Assembly: GCA_964567665.1 (NCBI GenBank)
Contig: CAZMNN010000033.1
Coordinates: forward strand, 1-27,257
Direction of reading: 5' to 3'
DNA length: 27,257 nt
Source of the DNA: UBA1731 sp964567665
GTDB lineage: Bacteria > Verrucomicrobiota > Kiritimatiellia > RFP12 > UBA1067
Both the position numbers and the translations under genes were made by a program. Numbering within the stretch: position 1 is the first letter of the stretch; each line of letters starts with the position of its first letter. This document shows positions 8,641 through 16,197 of this stretch, in pieces. The notes under the pieces were generated by a model. It was not told the DNA's origin. It saw only the letters and a program-made list of their open reading frames with translations, and made no database searches.

Positions 8641-9885
8641 TTACAGGGCAATCTCCGTCTCAGTCCGCGTCGCCAGATCCTTCATGCGCGCCTTGCCGGC
8701 CGCAACATCGTCCGGGCCGAGGAATACGGCCTTTGCGCACGGGCCTGCGCCTGCGTGCGCGAAGAACTGCTTCGGCTTCTGCTTCCTCAGGGCAAGGTCT
8801 ACGCACTCTCCCTGCGAGCGCAGCCGCGCCGCAAGCGCAATCGCCGCCTCGCGCTGCTCCGGGAACATGTAGCCAACGTACACGCCGCGCTTCGCGCATG
8901 GCGCCTCGGCGCCGAACTTGGCCTTGAGCAGTTCGGTGACAACAACGTCGCCGAACCCAAGCCCGACGGCAGTTGCAGGATCGCCGCCGATCGTCGTGAG
9001 AAGATTGTCGTACCTTCCGCCGCCGAAGATGGCGCGGAATTCGCGCTTTACGTCAAACGCCTCGAAAACTATTCCCGTGTAGTACGCAAGACCGCGGATC
9101 ACCGATATGTCGAACTCAAGGCACTCTGCGAAACCTGCAATCGCGGCAAGCCTGAACAGCTCGGAAAGACGTTCCTTCGCCGGGCCGTCCGGCAGGTCGC
9201 CGAGCGACTTCAGATCCATGATTGCGAACGTCTCCTTCACGCCAGCCTCGTCGAGACCGCCGTCGCGAAGCATTGCGGCGATCTCCGAATCAGGCATCTT
9301 GCCGCGCTTGTCGAGCGCAAGGAAAACCTGGGCGTGGCGGTCTGCCGGTATGCCGCTTGATGCGAGCAGTTCAGAAAGGAGCGCACGGTTTGAGACATGC
9401 ACCCTGAAGTCGTCCTTCGTAAGCCCCATGCGGCGGAGTGCATCGACGGCCGCGCCAAGCACCTCCACTTCGGCAAGCACCGACTCTTCGCCGATGATGT
9501 CGCAGTTCCACTGGTAATGCTCGCGCTTGCGCCCCTTTGTGGAGCGTTCGTAGCGGAAGCACTGGGCGATCGTGTTCCACTTCAGCGGAAAGCGCAGCTC
9601 GTGCTGGCGGGCCGCAACCATGCGGGCAAGCGTCGGCGTCATCTCCGCGCGAAGCGCAAGATGCCTGTCGCTCTTGTCGTTGAAATGGTAGATCTGCTCT
9701 CCGACCTCTTCGCCTGCCTTGCGCGCAAGCAGTTCGTAGCTCTCGACCACGCAGGCATCGTACGGGACGAATCCCGCAGCCTCACCCGCCGCCCGGAACG
9801 CATCGAACACCCTGTTTCGCCACGCCATGTCCTCAGGATAGAAATCCCTCATGCCGCGAGGCGGCTCAAAACTGATTTCGCCCAT
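8641..9885 (-). CDS. hisS: Histidyl-tRNA synthetase, plant-organelle-like subtype
   Basis: This enzyme charges tRNA-His. The start at 9885 is set by GGAGG shortly upstream; the protein is about 414 residues. Motif 1 region: PPRGMRDFYPEDMAWRNRVF. Motif 2: FRYERSTKGRKREHYQWNCD. The histidine-binding loop is RGLAYYTGIVFEAFD, where most bacteria have GLDYYTG, and motif 3 is FGGGRYDNLLTTIGG. The C-terminal anticodon-binding domain includes VYVGYMFPEQREAAIALAA. The REHYQWN and RGLAYYTGIVFE signatures recall the class I know from plant organellar HisRS rather than the E. coli type. It lies 16 nt after deoC within the same operon. Confidence 0.95.
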   Translation of the reverse strand: MGEISFEPPRGMRDFYPEDMAWRNRVFDAFRAAGEAAGFVPYDACVVESYELLARKAGEEVGEQIYHFNDKSDRHLALRAEMTPTLARMVAARQHELRFPLKWNTIAQCFRYERSTKGRKREHYQWNCDIIGEESVLAEVEVLGAAVDALRRMGLTKDDFRVHVSNRALLSELLASSGIPADRHAQVFLALDKRGKMPDSEIAAMLRDGGLDEAGVKETFAIMDLKSLGDLPDGPAKERLSELFRLAAIAGFAECLEFDISVIRGLAYYTGIVFEAFDVKREFRAIFGGGRYDNLLTTIGGDPATAVGLGFGDVVVTELLKAKFGAEAPCAKRGVYVGYMFPEQREAAIALAARLRSQGECVDLALRKQKPKQFFAHAGAGPCAKAVFLGPDDVAAGKARMKDLATRTETEIAL

Positions 9886-9901
9886 GTTCCCTCCTCCGAT
9901 A

Positions 9902-10582
9902 CTACCGGGGCTTCGCCCCATACTCGTTCATTATCTCCACGCCTGCGCTGCACCCGATCCTGTTCGCTCCGGCGGCAAGCATCTTGAGCGCATCGTCAAG
10001 GGTGCGTATGCCACCTGCGGCCTTCACACCCATCCCTTTGCCGACCGTCTTGCGCATCAACGCCACGTCCTCAACCGTCGCGCCGCCAGTGCCGAAGCCG
10101 GTGGACGTCTTCACGAAATCGAATCCGGCCTTCTTTGCGAGCCGACAGGCCAACACCTTCTCCTCGTCAGTGAGGTAGCAGCACTCGATGATGAGTTTCG
10201 TCACTGCATCGTCGCTCAGCTTCTTCGGGGCAACATTCAGCAGCGAAAGGTCTTCCAGCACCTGATCCGACGGCTTTGTGCGCAAATCGCGTATGTTCAG
10301 CACGAAGTCGATGTCAGAAGCGCCGTTCTGCACGGCCTCCATGGCTTCATGGCATTTTGTGGCCACGGTGCTCTGTCCGAGAGGAAACCCGACCACCGTG
10401 CCGACGCGCACCCCGGAACCGTCAAGGAGATCCGCAGCCCGCGCCACTTCGGACGGGTTGACCATCGCACAGGCAAAATGATAGCGCCACGCCTCCGCGC
10501 AAAGCCTGTCGATGGCATCCACGCCACCCGCCGCCTTGAGGAAGGTGTGATCGATGCAGGATGCCAGTTCGCGACAAGTCAT
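9902..10582 (-). CDS. deoC: Deoxyribose-phosphate aldolase
   Basis: This class I aldolase splits 2-deoxyribose 5-phosphate into glyceraldehyde 3-phosphate and acetaldehyde in deoxynucleoside catabolism. The 226-residue protein carries LASCIDHTFLKA at the N-terminus, VVGFPLGQ, the Schiff-base lysine in DFVKTSTGFGTGGAT, and the second conserved lysine in GMGVKAAGGIRTLDDALKM. Length is normal for the family. ATG 10582 is chosen because the open frame above it overlaps the end of the YchJ-like gene (stop at 10588). Only five bases separate them and no strong ribosome site is seen, so translational coupling is likely. Confidence 0.95.
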   Translation of the reverse strand: MTCRELASCIDHTFLKAAGGVDAIDRLCAEAWRYHFACAMVNPSEVARAADLLDGSGVRVGTVVGFPLGQSTVATKCHEAMEAVQNGASDIDFVLNIRDLRTKPSDQVLEDLSLLNVAPKKLSDDAVTKLIIECCYLTDEEKVLACRLAKKAGFDFVKTSTGFGTGGATVEDVALMRKTVGKGMGVKAAGGIRTLDDALKMLAAGANRIGCSAGVEIMNEYGAKPR

Positions 10583-10587
10583 ACGGC

Positions 10588-11091
<504 letters not shown>

Positions 11092-11096
11092 TTTGC

Positions 11097-12308
11097 TCAC
11101 TCCGAAGATCCATCGAGAAGATGGCCCATTTTCACTCGTTTTGTTTCAAGGTACCGCCTGTCGTACTCCGTCGCCGGAATCACGACAGGAACCCTCTCTG
11201 AAATCTCGATGCCGTATCCGGCAAGCCCCCTGATCTTACGGGGGTTGTTTGTGATAAGCCGAACCTTTGAGACGCCAAGGTCGCCGAGAATCTGCGCACC
11301 TTCGCCATATTCGCGGAGATCCGGCGCAAAGCCAAGCGCCACGTTCGCCTCCACGGTGTCCATGCCGGCCTCCTGCTTGCGGTATGCGTGAAGCTTGTTC
11401 GCAAGGCCAATGCCGCGCCCCTCCTGCCTCATGTACAGGATGGCGCCGCGTCCCTCCTTCTCCACCATCTCCATCGCGGCGTGGAGCTGCGGACCGCAGT
11501 CGCAACGCTCGGAGCCGAGAACGTCACCGGTGAAGCATTCCGAATGGACGCGGACAAGGACAGGCCCGCCATCCGACACGTCGCCCTTCACAAGCGCAAG
11601 ATGCTCAAGCCCGGTCACGAGCGAACGGTACATCGAAAGCCTGAAATGTCCCCACGCCGTCGGCATGTCGACCTCCTCAACCTTCTCCACCAGACGTTCG
11701 TTCTGTCTGCGGTACGCAATCAGCTGGGCGATCGACATGAACTTGAGTCCGTGGCGCTCGGTGAACTCCTCAAGATCGGCGAATCGCGCCATCGTGCCGT
11801 CGTCCTTCATTATCTCACAGCAGAGGCCGACCTCCTCAAGTCCCGCAAGACGGCACATATCCACAGTCGCCTCGGTGTGTCCTGCGCGTTTCAGCACACC
11901 GCCCCTGCGGGCCTCCAGCGGAAACATGTGTCCCGGACGGCGGAAATCTCTGGGCTTCGCGCCGGGACGCACACAGGCGAGTGCAGTCATCGAACGCTCC
12001 TCCGCCGAAATCCCGGTGGTTGTCGTCGCAGCGTCAATGGACACCGTGAACGCCGTCTGATGGTTGTCGGTATTCGTCTCCACCATCTGATGCAGGTCGA
12101 GCCTGTGACACCACTCGGCCGACATCGGCATACATATCAGCCCCTTGGCGTATGTCGCCATGAAATTCACGTTCGCCGTGGTGGCGAACCGTGCGGCGCA
12201 GATGCAGTCGCCCTCGTTTTCGCGATCCTCGTCGTCGGTCACAACAACAATCTCCCCGCGTGAAAGCGCGGCGAGACACTCTTCAACTGTATCGAAACTC
12301 TTTTTCAA
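11097..12308 (-). CDS. ribBA: Bifunctional DHBP synthase / GTP cyclohydrolase II
   Basis: This enzyme supplies both entry steps of riboflavin synthesis. The N-terminal half (residues about 1-200) is 3,4-dihydroxy-2-butanone 4-phosphate synthase, with VVVTDDEDRENEGD and the GHMFPLEARRGGVLKRAGHT block. The C-terminal half (about 205-403) is GTP cyclohydrolase II, with the zinc cysteines in SECFTGDVLGSERCDCG, YMRQEGRGIGLANKL and LITNNPRKIRGL. The first codon is TTG (12308), with no Shine-Dalgarno sequence and a TAGAAT box only ten bases away. This suggests a leaderless or nearly leaderless mRNA. It is the first gene of a five-gene operon. No FMN riboswitch is visible; the 59-bp gap upstream is too short for one. 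Confidence 0.95.
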   Translation of the reverse strand: MKKSFDTVEECLAALSRGEIVVVTDDEDRENEGDCICAARFATTANVNFMATYAKGLICMPMSAEWCHRLDLHQMVETNTDNHQTAFTVSIDAATTTTGISAEERSMTALACVRPGAKPRDFRRPGHMFPLEARRGGVLKRAGHTEATVDMCRLAGLEEVGLCCEIMKDDGTMARFADLEEFTERHGLKFMSIAQLIAYRRQNERLVEKVEEVDMPTAWGHFRLSMYRSLVTGLEHLALVKGDVSDGGPVLVRVHSECFTGDVLGSERCDCGPQLHAAMEMVEKEGRGAILYMRQEGRGIGLANKLHAYRKQEAGMDTVEANVALGFAPDLREYGEGAQILGDLGVSKVRLITNNPRKIRGLAGYGIEISERVPVVIPATEYDRRYLETKRVKMGHLLDGSSE

Positions 12309-12318
12309 AACGGGGCGT

Positions 12319-12348
12319 ATTCTACCATATCCGGGAGATGGATGTCCG
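12319..12348 (-). promoter_or_regulatory. Probable promoter of the ribBA operon
   Basis: TAGAAT (12324-12319 on the minus strand) is preceded after 18 nt by CGGACA (12348-12343), a four-of-six match to TTGACA. The -10 ends ten bases before the TTG start of ribBA, so transcription would begin at or within a few bases of the start codon. Confidence 0.5.
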
Positions 12349-12367
12349 CTAAATCAAGGATGTCCGG

Positions 12368-13597
12368 CTACGCCTTTCCAAGGGCGTCCACGGGGTTCTT
12401 GCAGGCGGCGAGAAGCGCCGGAACGAATGAGGCAAGAAGACCGAACACATACACGATGCCGACGACCCATACGACATCTGAAGGCACAAGGCGGTACGGT
12501 ATCGAATCAAGCCCGTACACCGCCTTGGGGAACACCTCTATCCCGAAATGCGCAAGCCTATCGACAAGGGACTGGAGATTCGCAAGCACACCCCATGCCG
12601 CCAGAAGTCCAAGGATGACGCCAGCCGTGCACTGCACAAGCCCATGCACCATGAACACCGCCATGATCCGGCGCTTCGGAAAGCGCAACGCCTTGAGAAG
12701 ACCGATCTCCGGCGTCTTCTGCACGGTCAGCACAAGAAGCGTGTTCATCACGCAGAAGAGCGCAACAACAGTGATGAGCATGAGCAGAAGAGCGGTCATG
12801 TTCTTTTCCACCGCCAGCGCGTTGAAAAGTTCGCGATCCGCTTCGCGCCAGGTTATGATGCGGTTGTCCGTCACCTTCCGCACATCCTCGCACACCCTGT
12901 CGAACTCGGCTGGAACCGCAGGGTTGTCACATTTCAGGTGAATCGCGAACACGCCGCCTGCGTCCATCCCCATGAGATCGCGCATATTAGGCAGCGATGC
13001 AACGGCGAATCCGGAATCGTAATCGCGCTGCCCCGATGAGAATATTCCGGCGACACGCCACTTCACCGGCAGAACGACCTCATCCCTGTCGACGAGCGTC
13101 TTTGGCGAATAGACCGTAACCATGTCTCCCGTCCACACGCCGAGCTGCCGCGCAAGATCAACGCCAAGCACGATGGAATCGCCATCGAGGTCATATGTGC
13201 CGGATCGCGGAACGCCAAGCCTGTACGCTCGGCTGAAACGGTCTGAATCCACACCAAGCACCACAGGGGCGGAGACGCGCCCGTCATGCTCAAGGAGACA
13301 TCGCGTATCTATCTCCGGCGTGACGGCCAAGACGCCCGGCACGGCCTCAAGCCTGCGCACAAGGTCGTCCTCGTTGTCTATCACACGGGCGGCTCCGTAC
13401 GGCACAATCGAAATGTGCGGCTTGAAATCGAGGATCTTCCGCTCCCAGAGATCGCCGAAGCCGGTCATGACGGCGCGGACGATTATGACCGCCGCAACGC
13501 CCAGCAACACACCTAAAACCGAAACGCACGTGATGACGGATGTCACCGAGCGTTTCGGCTTGAGGTACTTAAGCGCCAGAAAGAGCGGGAACGGCAT
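12368..13597 (-). CDS. LolC/LolE-like ABC transporter permease (MacB/FtsX fold)
   Basis: The 409-residue inner-membrane protein has the LolC/E layout. A first TM segment (about 18-45; ITCVSVLGVLLGVAAVIIVR) is followed by a periplasmic MacB_PCD-like domain (about 46-270). Three C-terminal TM segments then appear: LLLMLITVVALFCVMNTLLV, VHGLVQCTAGVILGLLAAWG and VWVVGIVYVFGLLASFVPAL. The coupling loop reads PEIGLLKALRFPKRRIMAVF. LolC/E extract lipoproteins from the inner membrane with the ATPase LolD; no ATPase gene is in the window, so it must be encoded elsewhere. It starts six bases after exbD2 without a clear ribosome site and so is likely coupled to it. Confidence 0.85.
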   Translation of the reverse strand: MPFPLFLALKYLKPKRSVTSVITCVSVLGVLLGVAAVIIVRAVMTGFGDLWERKILDFKPHISIVPYGAARVIDNEDDLVRRLEAVPGVLAVTPEIDTRCLLEHDGRVSAPVVLGVDSDRFSRAYRLGVPRSGTYDLDGDSIVLGVDLARQLGVWTGDMVTVYSPKTLVDRDEVVLPVKWRVAGIFSSGQRDYDSGFAVASLPNMRDLMGMDAGGVFAIHLKCDNPAVPAEFDRVCEDVRKVTDNRIITWREADRELFNALAVEKNMTALLLMLITVVALFCVMNTLLVLTVQKTPEIGLLKALRFPKRRIMAVFMVHGLVQCTAGVILGLLAAWGVLANLQSLVDRLAHFGIEVFPKAVYGLDSIPYRLVPSDVVWVVGIVYVFGLLASFVPALLAACKNPVDALGKA

Positions 13598-13603
13598 TGC
13601 CGG

Positions 13604-13996
13604 CTATATCGTAAACACCGACACGTTGAACATCTTGTACTTGCTGCACGTGTCGAGGGCGAACACCAAAAACTTGTGGTAGGAATCCATGGAGCAGCGA
13701 ATCGTCACCATTGCGTTCCTTGAAGTCTTGGATATCTCGCGGACGCTCTGGTCGAACTGCGCCGGCGTCATGAGACGGCCGTTGAACACAAGTCCGCCGG
13801 ATCCAATGTCGATCTTGACCTGCGTGTCGTTCTCCTCTGACGAGGAGGATGCGGCCGGCGCAGGACGGTTTGCGTTCAGCTTCGAGAAGATGTCTTCCTG
13901 CTTGATCGTGACGACGAAGAAGATGATAAGCTCAAACACGACGTCGATCATCGGCGTCATGTCAAGCTGCGGATTGTCCTGTTCCTTGCGTGCCAT
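13604..13996 (-). CDS. ExbD/TolR-family proton-channel subunit (second copy)
   Basis: This 130-residue protein has a short cytoplasmic tail, one TM segment with the conserved aspartate needed for proton flow (LDMTPMIDVVFELIIFFVVT), and a small periplasmic domain. The N-terminal 30 residues are almost identical to the neighbouring copy. The periplasmic part differs: a linker rich in Ala, Pro and Ser, then VKIDIGSGGLVFNGRLMTP and a tail with two cysteines (VTIRCSMDSY, DTCSKYKMFNVSVFTI). GGGAG nine bases before ATG 13996 sets the start. It lies 14 nt after the first copy, in an operon with ExbB. Confidence 0.92.
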   Translation of the reverse strand: MARKEQDNPQLDMTPMIDVVFELIIFFVVTIKQEDIFSKLNANRPAPAASSSSEENDTQVKIDIGSGGLVFNGRLMTPAQFDQSVREISKTSRNAMVTIRCSMDSYHKFLVFALDTCSKYKMFNVSVFTI

Positions 13997-14010
13997 CTGA
14001 ATGCACTCCC

Positions 14011-14433
14011 TTAGTCTTTCGCCTTATGCTCGTGGATAGCCATGAAGGATATCTTCCAGATGCCGTTGGCGGTGCAGGCGTTCATCACGCGGGCTACAGC
14101 CTCGTGGCGAACGTTTTTGTCGGCGCGGATGAGCACCGGAAATTCGCCGAACTTGCGCTTGCGCTCCTTCACGCGCTGACCGATCTGCTCCGGAGTGAAC
14201 GTTATGTCACCCATCGAGATGCGGCCGTTCCTCGCCACGTCCACCGTCATCTGCGTAGGCGGCATTTCGTCCGGCGTGAGTTCTATGCCGTGACGCCCGT
14301 CCTCAAGGCGGATCGTCTCGTCCTTCGCCGTACACTGCGTGAGCGTGACGACGAAGAAGATGATCAGCTCGAACACGACGTCGATCATCGGCGTCATGTC
14401 GAGCTGCGGGTTCTCCTGTGCTTTGCGGGCCAT
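14011..14433 (-). CDS. ExbD/TolR-family proton-channel subunit (first copy)
   Basis: The protein has 140 residues. The N-terminal segment includes the TM aspartate (LDMTPMIDVVFELIIFFVVT). The periplasmic domain is typical of the family, with MTVDVARNGRISMGDITFTP, FPVLIRADKNVRHEAVARVM and a short C-terminal strand. It is expected to form the stator or force-transmitting part of a motor with the ExbB product. GGGAG lies about ten bases before ATG 14433. The gene follows exbB by 24 nt. A tandem pair of ExbD proteins usually means a heterodimeric or alternative periplasmic output. Confidence 0.93.
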   Translation of the reverse strand: MARKAQENPQLDMTPMIDVVFELIIFFVVTLTQCTAKDETIRLEDGRHGIELTPDEMPPTQMTVDVARNGRISMGDITFTPEQIGQRVKERKRKFGEFPVLIRADKNVRHEAVARVMNACTANGIWKISFMAIHEHKAKD

Positions 14434-14457
14434 TGTCTACAGGCTCCCTTCCGGAAC

Positions 14458-15291
14458 TCAGCCCTCGGCGGGCGTCTCTCCGGCCTCGGCGGCATCGTCC
14501 TCGGTCGCGACCTCAACGTTGCGGAGATTGTTCAGAAGCTCCATCGTGACTGCGGTCATGCGGAGGATGAGCTGGTTCGCCTTGTTGCGGAGGGTGTAGA
14601 AGATCGCCACGGACGGAATGGAGACGATAAGGCCGGCGGCCGTCGTCCAGAGAGCCTGACCGATGGAGTTTGCGAGCATCGCTGCATCACCCGCGCCGCC
14701 CGAAGCCAACGCCTCGAACGTAAGAATCATTCCCTGCACCGTACCGAGCAGACCGAGCGACGGGCCGAGGTTGCCGCACACTGCAATCCAGTTGAGCCGC
14801 TGCATCAGCTTCTCCTGCTCAAGGTCGGATGCCGCCGTAACCGCCTCCTGAATCACGTCAAATCCCTCTTCGACGTGCTGGAACGCCGCGCCGAGAATGT
14901 TGCTCATGCAGCTCGGCTCGCTCTTGCAGGCGTCTATCGCCTTCTGGACGTCGCCTTCGGCCATGGCCACCTGGATGTTGGAGATGAGACGCTGCGGCAT
15001 CAGCTTGCTCGGCTTGATGAGCACCGCGCAGTCAACCGCAAAGTAGATCGCCGCCGCACCGTCTGCGAAGAGGGCGAACCACAGAAGCATACCCACGACG
15101 CCCGACCCGAACACGATGTCGTAGAAGCCGCCGCCTCCGCTGTTCTGCTGCTTGGACGTGTCGGATTCGACAGCGTTGCCCTTTTCGTCAACCAGCTGTC
15201 CATACGATACGGTCGCCGCCAGGGGGGCGCACACGCACCCGAGGAGAACCATCGCTGCCATCGTAGCTTTTCTCATCTTCTTCATGCTCAT
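14458..15291 (-). CDS. ExbB/TolQ/MotA-family proton channel with extra N-terminal segment
   Basis: The 277-residue inner-membrane protein begins with a signal-peptide-like stretch (KATMAAMVLLGCVCAPLAA) and a Gly/Ser-rich linker (about 30-55), ahead of the three canonical TM helices. These helices are VVGMLLWFALFADGAAAIYF (about 60-90), then GNLGPSLGLLGTVQGMILTF, and ALWTTAAGLIVSIPSVAIFY. The conserved threonines of the TolQ/ExbB pore helices are present in LLGTVQG and LWTTAAG. AGGA six bases before ATG 15291 sets the start. It should form a pentameric channel around the ExbD dimer. The N-terminal extension is common in this part of the family and may reach the periplasm. Confidence 0.92.
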   Translation of the reverse strand: MSMKKMRKATMAAMVLLGCVCAPLAATVSYGQLVDEKGNAVESDTSKQQNSGGGGFYDIVFGSGVVGMLLWFALFADGAAAIYFAVDCAVLIKPSKLMPQRLISNIQVAMAEGDVQKAIDACKSEPSCMSNILGAAFQHVEEGFDVIQEAVTAASDLEQEKLMQRLNWIAVCGNLGPSLGLLGTVQGMILTFEALASGGAGDAAMLANSIGQALWTTAAGLIVSIPSVAIFYTLRNKANQLILRMTAVTMELLNNLRNVEVATEDDAAEAGETPAEG

Positions 15292-15360
15292 GATTTTTCC
15301 TTTTCTTTTTTAAGATGTTCCCGGCTCCACACCGTTCAACGTATCAAAATCCCGTCCCGC

Positions 15361-16167
15361 TCACTGCTTCGCCCACTGGCTGTTCGGATAGAGCCGCTTA
15401 AGCTCGCCGCGCATCGCGTCGGCCCGGCCGGCCTGCCCGATCTTCTCGAAGCACTGCGCAGCCTTGGCGAGCGCCTCCGGTCGCAGCTGCTCGGCGATCT
15501 TGCCGTCCGTGTACATCAGCGCAACGCGAAGATATCCGTCCACAAGCGCGGCGCGGATGGAGTCTGCGGACTCACCGGAAGCGAGAATCAGGTCTCCGCG
15601 TCCGATGAGCGCGGCTCCGCTCGAAAAGCGATCGCCGGAGGCGGCGGCCTGCTGAAGCACCTTCTCAAGCTGATCCTTCTTGCCGAGTTTCGTAAGCACC
15701 TTCCAGTAGCTCGGTGCAAACTCGCCCTTGTATGCGTTCTCGGGATCGGCGCGAACGACCTTGCTGCACGATTCGTACGCCTTGTCCGCATCACCGGCCG
15801 CAAGATAGGCCTCGGCGAGATAGCGGGCCGCCCTGAGATCCCACTGGAGATGGTTGTACCGCTTGACGATGTCATCGAAATATGCGATCGAGGCCGTGCC
15901 GCGCCCCTTGCTCACGTTCTCCACCGCCTTGTCCCAGCCCGCCGGCTCTGCGATGTCCAGCGTGACGTCATCGCCAGGTGCAATCTCCAGCTCGACAGCG
16001 CTGTTGCCCTGCCTCACCGAAACTATGTACATCTTGTTCTTGAGGCTGTAGCGCACAACGCCCTTGTGCGGACCTTGTGCATCGGTTATCGTGCCAATTA
16101 TGTCGCCGGCCGCCGCGAACGCCGCCGCTGACACCGAAAGCGCAATTGCCGCCAGAATCTTTTTCAT
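15361..16167 (-). CDS. Secreted TPR protein (periplasmic, partner of ExbB/ExbD cluster)
   Basis: A clear signal peptide (MKKILAAIALSVSAAAFAAA) precedes a small beta domain (about 22-80, GTITDAQGPHKGVVRYSL, YIVSVRQGNSAVELEI). TPR-like helical repeats follow at about 95-265: AARYLAEAYLAAGDADKAYE, LRPEALAKAAQCFEKIGQAG. It ends at SQWAKQ. AAAGGA nine bases before ATG 16167 supports the start. The gene lies 30 nt after the large TPR gene and 69 nt before exbB. Its position is analogous to the YbgF/CpoB TPR protein of Tol-Pal loci, but the N-terminal beta domain is different. A periplasmic scaffold role is inferred from context only. Confidence 0.75.
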   Translation of the reverse strand: MKKILAAIALSVSAAAFAAAGDIIGTITDAQGPHKGVVRYSLKNKMYIVSVRQGNSAVELEIAPGDDVTLDIAEPAGWDKAVENVSKGRGTASIAYFDDIVKRYNHLQWDLRAARYLAEAYLAAGDADKAYESCSKVVRADPENAYKGEFAPSYWKVLTKLGKKDQLEKVLQQAAASGDRFSSGAALIGRGDLILASGESADSIRAALVDGYLRVALMYTDGKIAEQLRPEALAKAAQCFEKIGQAGRADAMRGELKRLYPNSQWAKQ

Positions 16168-16197
16168 CAGTCTGTTTCCTTTGTCTTTAAGATGTTA

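Noticed and set aside
12309..12367. Possible FMN riboswitch upstream of ribBA
   Set aside because: The gap is only 59 bp and the predicted leader is close to zero; there is no room for the conserved RFN element.
13990..16131. 713-codon open frame on the plus strand
   Set aside because: Lies antisense to two ExbD genes, ExbB and a TPR gene, all with clear motifs. Composition is His/Arg/Val/Leu-rich as expected from the reverse of GC-rich codons.
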